Below, one piece after another: positions 54,681 through 63,150 of a DNA stretch of 64,000 nucleotides. The first letter of the stretch is position 1, and every line of letters begins with the position of its first letter. The position numbers and the translations under genes are program-made. The DNA comes from Helicobacteraceae bacterium (GTDB taxonomy: Bacteria > Campylobacterota > Campylobacteria > Campylobacterales > Helicobacteraceae): contig JAFVZI010000014.1 of assembly GCA_017508245.1 (NCBI GenBank), positions 62,001 through 126,000 on the forward strand, read 5' to 3'. The notes under the pieces were generated by a model. The model saw nothing but the letters and a program-made list of their open reading frames with translations, was not told the origin of the DNA and searched no databases.

Positions 54681-55720
54681 TAAATAATACCTTGCCTTAT
54701 ATTTTCTAATGCCTCAACAGCATCTCTTGAGTTTGTTTTTGCGATATATCTACTCAATACTTCAATAGCTTGCTCTTCTTTACCACTTGCATACAGTGAT
54801 TTAGCGTATATGATAAAGCTCTGAGACTTAGCTCTACCTTTAGAATCTGCCTCTGAAGCATTCAAAGCCCATTTTACCGAATTTGAATAATCTTTAATAT
54901 TAAAATAATATTCTGCAATTTCAATTGCCGTAACATAACTATTGGTCTTTTTAAAATCGGTAATCTTTAATTCAATTTCTCTTTCTTTTGTGATTTTTTC
55001 TGAACTTATATTAACAAGCGGCTTTGAATTGACTGATTGAATATTTTGTACCATATTGGTTGTATTTTGACTATCAGATATTACCTCATTTGTAGATGGA
55101 TATTGCACTGGCTTAGCTTGAGTCGGTTTATCATCTAATACATTTATCTCTTCCATAGGAGATTGTGCTAATATTCTCGGGGTACTTTGATACTTATGAA
55201 AACCAGAATCTACGAACATATTCACTTCTACAACTTCACTAAAACTATCACTAGAGCTAATCCAACCATTATTAGTCTGCAACAGCCCATTAACTCCCCT
55301 ATCATCTGCACAAAATATCCCATTTTTAGAATAATGCCCGACAGGTTGTGATTTAAAACTCGGCTCTTTTCTGACCATTAATTTATCCACCATAACCTTT
55401 CTACACACAAAACTAATGCTTGGATAAGCATTTGCACTTTGATTATCATTGATTGCTATAGGTATATTAGATTGAACAACATTATTATTTACATTATTTA
55501 CACTACTTGCACTTATAGCAGTGCTGGTATTTTCTTCAGAAAGCACACTTTTGCTAACGATTTGTTTATTATCAATATTGGAGTATTTACCATATTGATT
55601 TTTGATAAAAAGACCAACAAATGCAATAAACACTACAAAAACACATATAAATATATAAAAAATAAAAGACCTATATTTATAGGATTTCCATCTATCTTCC
55701 AATTCAATTATTTTTTTCAT
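54680..55720 (-). CDS. Inner-membrane protein with SH3-like and TPR-like regions, secretion operon
   Basis: The chain is 346 residues. A short cytoplasmic N-terminus precedes one transmembrane helix (about 17-41). A low-complexity Asn/Ser stretch and an SH3b-like segment follow (VCRKVMVDKLMVRKEPSFKSQPVGHYSKNGIF, about 105-150). A C-terminal helical TPR-like part (about 250-340) closes the chain. Its place between ATPase and secretin genes suggests a structural or secretin-assembly role. C. jejuni has an uncharacterised or Cts-named gene in the same slot. No catalytic motif is visible. Confidence 0.7.
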   Translation of the reverse strand: MKKIIELEDRWKSYKYRSFIFYIFICVFVVFIAFVGLFIKNQYGKYSNIDNKQIVSKSVLSEENTSTAISASSVNNVNNNVVQSNIPIAINDNQSANAYPSISFVCRKVMVDKLMVRKEPSFKSQPVGHYSKNGIFCADDRGVNGLLQTNNGWISSSDSFSEVVEVNMFVDSGFHKYQSTPRILAQSPMEEINVLDDKPTQAKPVQYPSTNEVISDSQNTTNMVQNIQSVNSKPLVNISSEKITKEREIELKITDFKKTNSYVTAIEIAEYYFNIKDYSNSVKWALNASEADSKGRAKSQSFIIYAKSLYASGKEEQAIEVLSRYIAKTNSRDAVEALENIRQGII

Positions 55721-55750
55721 AATATATAGTTTTCAATCGTACAGAAAGAA

Positions 55751-57472
55751 CTAAAGATCTTTCTTTCTATCTAATTCCTTCGCTTCTTCTAATCCAACTG
55801 CAGCATCATTAGTCTCCATTACACGATTTACTGTTTCAGAATATCCTAAATCTTGCAAACTCGGATTGTCATCAGATCTTTTAACAATATGCGGTGTAAT
55901 AACAATAATCATTTCAGTCGTTTGCTCTGATGTGCCATCATACGAGAATAAATACTTTAATAATGGGATATAGCCAAGTATTGGAACCCTATTTGTATTA
56001 TTTGAAACACTTTTGCTGATTAACCCACCTAATACAACTCTATCGCCATCTTTTGCTCTCACTAAAGAAGAAAGTTGACTTGATGATAAATTTGGTGGCT
56101 CAGGCAATGCCGTAGCTTTGGTTTCTACATTCGTATCTTTCGTTTGTGTAATAGAAGGGTTAATCTTTAACATAATATACTCACCCTGTACAGATGGAGT
56201 AACATCTAACAATACACCAGAAAATACTGATGGAAAGCTAGTAGAAGTATTTTGGGTTGTTCCACCAGAAGATGAATTTTGGAATACTGAGCTCTGTGAA
56301 TATCTCAAAATACTACCAACACTTATTAAAGCAGGTTGATTGCTAAGTGTCAATACTTTTGGATTCGATACAGACCTTACCTTTCCATACGCATTTAAAA
56401 ATTCAATAATTCTAGTCATTTGGACACCAGATGAGAAAATATTAATTTTAGTACCTCCTCCTCCTCCAATATCTATCATAGTATTATCTTCATTTCCAGA
56501 AGCATAGGCAGGTATCAAAAGATTCCCAAAATTCCAAAACTGATTCCAATCAACACCAACAGTATTTGAATTTGTATGAGTCACTGTCAAAATATTTACA
56601 TCTATCATAACTTGATTTTGAATCTGGTCTTCTAGATTTTTGATATATTTTCTTACCCTATCAAGTTGTTTTACTGTCCCTGTTACAGTTACTAATCCAG
56701 CAATTTTATTTACAACAACACTCTGCCCATTACCAATATCATCGCTTTGTGCTTGATTGGAATCTTGAGTGATTTGCTGCTCTTGAGAGTTAGAAAAGAT
56801 TCTCTTTGGTTGGTGTGCATCACCCGGCCTAAAAGCAATCTCAAAGATTTCTTTCTCTAATCTACCCCAAAAATCAAATTGATCCATAGATAATATTTTT
56901 GTTCCGGATATACTATCTGCACTTCCTCCTTGTAAACCATTTGAAGCAAGAGAAGAATGAATACTGCTTTGAATATCTGTAGTTGTAGATGCAGAAGTCA
57001 AACCACCACCTGTGCTACCCGTTCCACCTGTACTACCTGTAGTAGAATTATCAGCAGTCATAGCATTTTGAGATAATACTATATCCGTATTGCTCGAACC
57101 AATCCTAGAAGTGCCTATATAATTAATTTGAAAAGTCTCAGTAATCAAAAAAGATACTTTTAATAAATTACCATCAAATTCATAGTTTAATTCGTTTTCG
57201 GTAAGTATTAAATCAAATATTTTTTCTATTGGTAACTGCCTAACATTTACAGAAGCAATACTTTTTGATAGTTTATCTTTAGCAGCCCTATCTTGAACAA
57301 GCATACTATAGCCACATTCTGAAGCCAATTGACTAAGTAAATCTCCAACTGCTACACCATCTTGACTTGAAGTAGAGATAGTAAATAACCTATCTCCACA
57401 TAATTCATTTGCATGTAAAAAATACGCACTCGCCAATAAACTAAATATTAAAGTAAAAATATTCTTTCTCAT
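55751..57472 (-). CDS. mshL: Outer-membrane secretin, MshL/CtsD type
   Basis: The chain is about 573 residues from ATG 57472, which has AGGTG upstream; a GTG three codons earlier is the alternative. A Sec signal precedes an N-terminal STN/secretin-N region (VAVGDLLSQLASECGYSMLVQD). A Ser/Thr/Gly low-complexity linker (NSTTGSTGGTGSTGGGLT) follows, then an N1-type domain (VVVNKIAGLVTVTGTVKQLDRVRKYI). The C-terminal secretin domain has VRSVSNPKVLTLSNQPALISVG and VRAKDGDRVVLGGLISK. It forms the multimeric gated channel of the system. Confidence 0.92.
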   Translation of the reverse strand: MRKNIFTLIFSLLASAYFLHANELCGDRLFTISTSSQDGVAVGDLLSQLASECGYSMLVQDRAAKDKLSKSIASVNVRQLPIEKIFDLILTENELNYEFDGNLLKVSFLITETFQINYIGTSRIGSSNTDIVLSQNAMTADNSTTGSTGGTGSTGGGLTSASTTTDIQSSIHSSLASNGLQGGSADSISGTKILSMDQFDFWGRLEKEIFEIAFRPGDAHQPKRIFSNSQEQQITQDSNQAQSDDIGNGQSVVVNKIAGLVTVTGTVKQLDRVRKYIKNLEDQIQNQVMIDVNILTVTHTNSNTVGVDWNQFWNFGNLLIPAYASGNEDNTMIDIGGGGGTKINIFSSGVQMTRIIEFLNAYGKVRSVSNPKVLTLSNQPALISVGSILRYSQSSVFQNSSSGGTTQNTSTSFPSVFSGVLLDVTPSVQGEYIMLKINPSITQTKDTNVETKATALPEPPNLSSSQLSSLVRAKDGDRVVLGGLISKSVSNNTNRVPILGYIPLLKYLFSYDGTSEQTTEMIIVITPHIVKRSDDNPSLQDLGYSETVNRVMETNDAAVGLEEAKELDRKKDL

Positions 57473-57489
57473 TCTAATCACACCTACTA

Positions 57490-58020
57490 TTATTTAATTT
57501 CTATCTTACTGTCATTTGTATATACATATAAGACTCTTTTTTTAGCCCTAAATGTCAATTCTACTCTATCCTGTTGTATATTTGATACAATCCAACCCTC
57601 AATAACATCATCTTTTCCAACCCAAGTATCATTTATGCTAGCCTTATTTTCAAAAATACCATTCAAAACAAAAACAGCTTGTTCCGCTTTCAGTATATTT
57701 TCTAAATCATCGTTTGATTGCGGATATACATATATAAACGGGTCATCAATTCTCAAACCTTCCTTGATATAATCGATTCTATTAAATGTAATAATATCAT
57801 TTTTTAATTTTTCATCGGCACTCATTTTAGTAGCATCACCCTGAACCCCTATTTTATTAGATGAAGTTTGATCATTCAATGATACACCATTGGTGTTATT
57901 ATTTGATGTGGTTGCATTATTGTCAACAACATTATTAGCCGATGTATTCAGCTTTATCGTTATATTATCATTTGCAAAAGAAACATACACAACAAACAAA
58001 GATAAAACTAGAATCCTCAT
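57490..58020 (-). CDS. PilP-like periplasmic protein of the secretion operon
   Basis: The chain is 176 residues. A signal peptide (MRILVLSLFVVYVSFA) precedes an Asn/Thr-rich disordered stretch (about 25-70). A small beta-rich C-terminal domain follows (AVFVLNGIFENKASINDTWVGKDDVIEGWIV...VYTNDSKIEIK) that resembles the PilP/GspC HR-type domain docking on secretins. The gene is 1 bp from its upstream neighbour and 9 bp from the secretin gene. The family call is by layout and position. Confidence 0.65.
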   Translation of the reverse strand: MRILVLSLFVVYVSFANDNITIKLNTSANNVVDNNATTSNNNTNGVSLNDQTSSNKIGVQGDATKMSADEKLKNDIITFNRIDYIKEGLRIDDPFIYVYPQSNDDLENILKAEQAVFVLNGIFENKASINDTWVGKDDVIEGWIVSNIQQDRVELTFRAKKRVLYVYTNDSKIEIK

Positions 58021-58661
58021 TAAGCCCCTCCTCTAAAATTTCTTATAGCTATGCTAAAGTTTAATCTATTATCTTTACTTTCTATAATTAAGCTATCGAT
58101 AGAGATAAATTTGCCATAAGTTTCTAGCCAATCTATATACTTCAATATAGAAGAAAACGTGCCGTGTCCAAACAAATTAAATGATGAATATCTCATACCG
58201 CCAAGTGTTTCATTCTCACCACTCATAGCGATATCTGTGCCATTAACAGTTAATCCCATAGCAGTAGCAGCTTTAGATGCATCATCAAATGTCAAAAACC
58301 AATCTTTACTATATACGAAAATCTCTTCTCTTAATTTTTTTAATAATTCTAACTCACTATTTGCTTGGGTTATTTCTTCCTGAGAGGCCCTTATTTTTTG
58401 CTCCAGTGCGTAAAAACCACCATTTTCCATAGTATCAATGTAATCTTGCTCCTGCGTTACTTTAGCAAATATTTCATTATATACATCATTTTTATTCAAC
58501 TTAATGTTTGTGCTCAAATCAAACAAATGTAAATAAACAATACCCGCTAATACAATACCTACAAGAACACCAAGCAATAATCTTTCTGAGTGATTCTTGC
58601 TTGACAAATACTCATCTAACTTGTCTAATTGTTCATAAACTTGCACCTGAAACTGATTCAT
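58020..58661 (-). CDS. PilO-like inner-membrane protein of the secretion operon
   Basis: The chain is 213 residues. A cytoplasmic N-terminus precedes one transmembrane helix (LLLGVLVGIVLAGIVYLHLF, about 28-47). A coiled coil follows (about 75-115), then a ferredoxin-like domain with MRYSSFNLFGHGTFSSILKYIDWLETYGKF, typical of PilO. It overlaps the PilM/N-like gene by 4 bp. A second, unrelated PilO-like gene is at 478-1008. Confidence 0.75.
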   Translation of the reverse strand: MNQFQVQVYEQLDKLDEYLSSKNHSERLLLGVLVGIVLAGIVYLHLFDLSTNIKLNKNDVYNEIFAKVTQEQDYIDTMENGGFYALEQKIRASQEEITQANSELELLKKLREEIFVYSKDWFLTFDDASKAATAMGLTVNGTDIAMSGENETLGGMRYSSFNLFGHGTFSSILKYIDWLETYGKFISIDSLIIESKDNRLNFSIAIRNFRGGA

Positions 58662-60394
58662 CTAACAACCACCCTAACAATAGAATTTAAATATCCTTTT
58701 ACAAAACTATCTAGCTCTTTGTTTCCACTTAGATCAATACTTGCTGGTATTGGATCTATTTCCTTTGGTACAGTAGAGTTATTATCTTGCGTCGCAATCA
58801 CATTACCCACTACTTGCTTAACACCCGTAGCCACGTTAGCAATAGCTCTTGCTGCATCTGCTACATTGTTATTAGCATTGCTTTTTTCTTCAAGCCCTAT
58901 TTTAATAACTCTATCTGTAATAACATTTTTATATACACCTTTATCATTTAGTTCTTTTATGAAATCGGATATATCCTGCTGTGTTCTTGAAAATAAGTTT
59001 AATTCTACTACTAAACTCCTGTTATCTCCAGATGAATTAGCTGTAGCTTTAATCACTCTCACATTGCTATTTTTTGCGACTTGCAAAATATCATTTAAAA
59101 TCTTAGATTTTTGGATATATTCAACCTGCCACGATCTTATTGTTCCCATATCATTTCGCATATTGCTAATTTCTACACCAATTTCATCTTTTTGTTTTTT
59201 TAATTCTTCAATTTGAGCCTTTAATCTATTTTCATCTGCTCTGTATTGTTCTGCTTTCGGAAAGATTTCATTATCATATGATGATTGAAGCATATTACTT
59301 CTAACAGAATAAAAATTCATCATTGCAAAATTATATATAGGATAAATTAACGATAAAATGAATAGCCCAACTATGATTGTGATAAATTGGGAAGAATCTC
59401 TTTGACTAAGTGGTTTTGGTCGTTTTGCATGTGAAAAATTCGGGATATCTGCATTTGTGTTAGACATCAAATAGCTGGCATAAGTCATTGATATATCAGC
59501 GATGGCTAATAATCCCTTATTGACGGGTGTCGATGACAGAGAATTATATGGTTTGGTTTCAATTAAAAAGGTGTCTCTAAAGAATGATAAAAACTCTTCA
59601 TTATATTCTATACTCATACCATAGTATATAGCTGTTGGGTCCAAATCTTGATAAACCCTCTTTACATACATAATATTCTCTTCAATATCTCTACTAATCT
59701 TATTTAACATAGAATCCAAATATGATTTATAATCAGCTACATTGTGTGACTTACCAGCTACAAGACCCTCGAATTCTATACTATTTAATTCTAGTGAAGA
59801 TTCTTGATTAAATTCAACTCTCAACTTATGTATATTTGAGCTTAATATCTTTGTGTATATTAATTCTCCCTTACTATAGAAAGAAAACGTTCCGCTATTA
59901 TCACCAATAAAAATAAAAATATGATTTGATATAGTGTCTAATCTGTTGGTTCTATATAAAACCAAAGGCAGAAATGGTACAGATGTAGCAATATCAATAA
60001 ATTGAGTTTTTTCTCTTAAATCACTATATGCATTTTCCAGATAATTATCATCAACCAAATAGACATCATAGCTCCAGTTATCAGCATCAAATCCAGAATC
60101 TATCTTGCGATAATACATCTCAAAATTAGAATCTGCTGACATATTGAGCTGTTTATATACACTCTCTGTTAAAAATGTATCAATATCAGCCTCATCGATA
60201 GTCTTAGGAACTTCGATTGTAGTTTTCATTAAAGCATCAAATGAAAATGTACTAACAATCCTTGATTTATTACTAAATTTTTTTACATAAGGTGTGATAC
60301 TATTGCCACTACTCACATATGCAAGTCTGGTGCCAAGATCATAGTAAATCACATCATTTAATCTTTTGCTTTTCTTTTTCATATTAAGCTTCAT
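58658..60394 (-). CDS. PilM-PilN-like fusion protein of the secretion operon
   Basis: The chain is 578 residues. The first 310 or so form a cytoplasmic domain with actin-like (PilM) character (IYYDLGTRLAYVSSG; HIFIFIGDNSGTFSFYSKGELIYTKIL). One transmembrane helix follows (FITIIVGLFILSLIYPIYNF, about 337-356). A coiled coil (about 375-420) and a PilN-like periplasmic domain come next (ILNDILQVAKNSNVRVIKA...LFSRTQQDISDFIKELND). The tail is Asn/Ala-rich. In pilus systems PilM and PilN are separate proteins that bind each other; here they seem joined. It is the first gene of the seven-gene operon ending at 51694. Confidence 0.72.
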   Translation of the reverse strand: MKLNMKKKSKRLNDVIYYDLGTRLAYVSSGNSITPYVKKFSNKSRIVSTFSFDALMKTTIEVPKTIDEADIDTFLTESVYKQLNMSADSNFEMYYRKIDSGFDADNWSYDVYLVDDNYLENAYSDLREKTQFIDIATSVPFLPLVLYRTNRLDTISNHIFIFIGDNSGTFSFYSKGELIYTKILSSNIHKLRVEFNQESSLELNSIEFEGLVAGKSHNVADYKSYLDSMLNKISRDIEENIMYVKRVYQDLDPTAIYYGMSIEYNEEFLSFFRDTFLIETKPYNSLSSTPVNKGLLAIADISMTYASYLMSNTNADIPNFSHAKRPKPLSQRDSSQFITIIVGLFILSLIYPIYNFAMMNFYSVRSNMLQSSYDNEIFPKAEQYRADENRLKAQIEELKKQKDEIGVEISNMRNDMGTIRSWQVEYIQKSKILNDILQVAKNSNVRVIKATANSSGDNRSLVVELNLFSRTQQDISDFIKELNDKGVYKNVITDRVIKIGLEEKSNANNNVADAARAIANVATGVKQVVGNVIATQDNNSTVPKEIDPIPASIDLSGNKELDSFVKGYLNSIVRVVVR

Positions 60395-60516
60395 ATCACA
60401 ATATCCCTAAAATTATAAATTTCAACAACTAAATAGTAAAAACCACTACAAAAACAACTAAACATTTAAATCAATAATTCGAACATACTCAAAAAATTAT
60501 CAATATTAAACTTGCG

Positions 60517-60545
60517 ATTATAATCAAAATTATCACATAACACAA
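60517..60545 (-). promoter_or_regulatory. Candidate promoter of the secretion operon
   Basis: On the minus strand TATAAT (60517-60522) has TTGTGT 17 bases upstream (60540-60545), about 120 bp before the first gene. The 203-bp gap to mutS2 holds no gene. Confidence 0.45.
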
Positions 60546-60597
60546 CACCTAGCAAGCTAAAAAATACAAATATTTTAAAAAAATATGCATTTTAGGC

Positions 60598-62817
60598 TCA
60601 AAATCTAACTAGTTTTGCTCCAAAACCACCATTTTGAGGCGTAGCATCACTAAAACTTTTTACTTTTTTGTGATTTTCTAAAAATTCTTTTACTACTTTT
60701 GAGAGCACACCACCACCTATACCATGCTTGATTATTACCTCATCGTATCCAGCCATAAGACATCTAGAAATATAATCATCTAATAATTCAAGTGCTTCAT
60801 CAACTCTTTTACCGTGCAAATCAAGGGATGGCAAACAATGCAAAGTATCTAAACTAAAGCTAATATTTTGTTTTTTCTTGTCACTGATTTTTGAACCAAA
60901 TTTTAACTTTGATACATGAATCTTCATTTTTCTACCATTGTCTAAATCAACCAAAGCCATATCATTGCTTATATTTATAATAACCCCGCTACTTTTTCCA
61001 CTCTGTACCCTGTTTCCAACTTCAAATTTAATATTTTTGTTGATTTCTGGTTTTGGCAAGGATTTTAATAATTCATTTTGTCTATTCAATGTTTGCTGCA
61101 TTGTTTTTGTATTATTTGTTTTAATTGCCGTTTTTAAGTCTTTTAATGCAACATTATAGATATTCTCTAGCTCTATTTTTTTATTATTTAATGCCAGATT
61201 CTGTTTTGAGATGAGTTCATTTAATTCATTATTTTTATTTTCATTTGATTTGATTAATTTATCTAGCTTGTCTTCTTTCTGTCTTAACTCCGATTGCAAA
61301 AGTGAAGTTTGCTCTATTAATTCATTTAGATTCTCCAAATTATCACCATACAATGCTTTTGCCTCGTTTATTATATTTAGCGGAATCCCATACCTTATGG
61401 CACTCTCAAATGCATAAGATTTACCGATACAGCCTTGTAAAAATGTATATGTTGGGATTCTAGCACTCTCATCATACAATGCCGCCATAAGCTCGACATC
61501 TGGATTTTTTGCCATCATTGAAGCGAGTTGTTTGTGATGTGTCGTAATGACGACTTTTGCACCTTTGTTTTGCAAATGTTTTAGTATGGAGAAATAAAGT
61601 GCACTTGCTTCACTTGCATCAGTTCCTAGCTCTATTTCATCAATACCAAGCAATAATCTATCTAGCAATAAAATATTTCTAAACTCTATCATTCTACCCG
61701 CAAATGTTGATATATCATTTTTGGAATTTTGTGGGTCGTTTATGACTGCATATATATTTTTGAAATTCGAAATTTTTGATTTAAAAGAATTTATCTTAAA
61801 TGGAATGAGATATTTTGCAAGCAATGCGGCACTAAGTATGGATTTTAGCAGCATTGTTTTACCGCCTGCATTCACGCCTGTAATGATTAATATTTGCTTT
61901 GAAAAATCGATATTGGTAAGTATTGGATTTGCTAATGCAGGATGAGCAAAATCATACAATACAATATCACCACTATTATTTAGCAATATGAAATTATAAT
62001 CAAATGTTTTTGCAAACATCACCCTAGCTTGAATACTATCAAACTTATCAAACTCTCTATTTATATATTTTAAAAATGCGTGATTTTTCAAAAATACCCT
62101 AGAAATGTCGCTTTCTATTTCATAGATTAGAATCTCAATTTCTACTTGAAGTTTATCGAGTCTATCATAAAGACTTTGAAGCTGTGAAGGAAATACATAA
62201 AAATATCCAGCACTTGAACGTTCTAAAATTCTACCATCTAAACATTTATTAAATCCAGCCTTAAGCAAAAGACATTCTTTAGAATCTATCAAATGAGTTT
62301 GTTTATCAACTAAATAAGGCAAGATTCTATCTTTTTGCAAGATTTTATTAATAGATTTTTTTATCTCAACTTTTAGTGAGATAATATTTGAATTTAGCGA
62401 ATCTAGCTTTGGATATATGCCATTATTTATTTTTCCATCATCATCGAAACTTCTTGCAATCTCCACAATCTCACTTGGAATATTGATATTTGATAGCCAG
62501 CTTGATACGTGCCTTGAATTAGTAAAATTTATTTTTTTTAAATACAAAAAATATTTGATAATCTTAATAAACTCAAATATAGAATCTAGCTTTAAGATTC
62601 CAAATTTTTTTATATGTAATAGTTCAGAATCCAAATTTGATACTTGTCTTGGAGGTATAAATGGAATAGATTCAAGTTCATCAATAAATTGCTTTAAAAC
62701 AACAATATCACCTTCAATATAAAATGGAGTGATGCGAGCAAAAAAACCACTAAATCTATTAATAAATTCGACTAAGTCAAGTCTATTACATAGCCCTTCT
62801 ATATCTTTTAATAGCAT
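60598..62817 (-). CDS. mutS2: Endonuclease MutS2
   Basis: This 739-residue MutS2 homologue has the MutS-type ATPase but no mismatch-recognition domain. The ATPase has Walker A ITGVNAGGKTMLLKS near 298 and the segments LLLGIDEIELGTDASEASAL and VVITTHHKQLASM. A coiled coil lies near 490-560. The C-terminal Smr nuclease domain starts at LDLHGKRVDEALELLDDY and includes KHGIGGGVLSKVVKEFL. In H. pylori MutS2 suppresses homologous recombination. The next gene overlaps its start by 10 bp, and the order with murC is as in H. pylori. Confidence 0.95.
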   Translation of the reverse strand: MLLKDIEGLCNRLDLVEFINRFSGFFARITPFYIEGDIVVLKQFIDELESIPFIPPRQVSNLDSELLHIKKFGILKLDSIFEFIKIIKYFLYLKKINFTNSRHVSSWLSNINIPSEIVEIARSFDDDGKINNGIYPKLDSLNSNIISLKVEIKKSINKILQKDRILPYLVDKQTHLIDSKECLLLKAGFNKCLDGRILERSSAGYFYVFPSQLQSLYDRLDKLQVEIEILIYEIESDISRVFLKNHAFLKYINREFDKFDSIQARVMFAKTFDYNFILLNNSGDIVLYDFAHPALANPILTNIDFSKQILIITGVNAGGKTMLLKSILSAALLAKYLIPFKINSFKSKISNFKNIYAVINDPQNSKNDISTFAGRMIEFRNILLLDRLLLGIDEIELGTDASEASALYFSILKHLQNKGAKVVITTHHKQLASMMAKNPDVELMAALYDESARIPTYTFLQGCIGKSYAFESAIRYGIPLNIINEAKALYGDNLENLNELIEQTSLLQSELRQKEDKLDKLIKSNENKNNELNELISKQNLALNNKKIELENIYNVALKDLKTAIKTNNTKTMQQTLNRQNELLKSLPKPEINKNIKFEVGNRVQSGKSSGVIINISNDMALVDLDNGRKMKIHVSKLKFGSKISDKKKQNISFSLDTLHCLPSLDLHGKRVDEALELLDDYISRCLMAGYDEVIIKHGIGGGVLSKVVKEFLENHKKVKSFSDATPQNGGFGAKLVRF

Positions 62818-63146
62818 TGTTTTATAGAGATAATTTTTCCATAAAATTCAGTATCTTTTTTACCAATAAAGCTTAGCGTAGGATTTGCAAAATTAAATTT
62901 ATCACTTTTTATATCAATATCACCACACTTTATTGTCTCACCACGCATAAATGTAGTAATCAAATCGATATCTCTTTTGTTGTGATTGTCTTGCACAGCT
63001 GTATATATGCCTATTGTAATTGGTAAAATAATTATCAAAACACCAACAATAATCTTACTTTGTTTTGTAAAGCTACCTTTTATAATAAAATACAATGCAA
63101 CACCAACTATAATTGCGATTAAAAAATATATAAAGATTCTCATCAT
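62808..63146 (-). CDS. Small membrane protein between mutS2 and murC
   Basis: The chain is 112 residues with two N-terminal transmembrane helices (about 3-22 and 32-52). A short soluble tail ends GKKDTEFYGKIISIKQCY. A gene of similar size occupies the same slot in H. pylori, so it is conserved in the genus, but no function is known to me. It overlaps mutS2 by 10 bp and lies 4 bp after murC, so it is co-transcribed and coupled. Confidence 0.8.
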   Translation of the reverse strand: MMRIFIYFLIAIIVGVALYFIIKGSFTKQSKIIVGVLIIILPITIGIYTAVQDNHNKRDIDLITTFMRGETIKCGDIDIKSDKFNFANPTLSFIGKKDTEFYGKIISIKQCY

Positions 63147-63150
63147 ACAC

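Noticed and set aside
58629-59216. A 195-codon open frame antisense to the PilM-PilN-like gene
   Set aside because: The real gene has domains, operon overlap and coupling; the antisense frame is Leu/Ser-rich shadow sequence.
51694-60394. A complete classical type II secretion system
   Set aside because: No pseudopilin or prepilin peptidase genes are here, and the secretin and ATPase look MshL/CtsE-like. A competence or pilus-like machine is more likely, but the substrate is undetermined.
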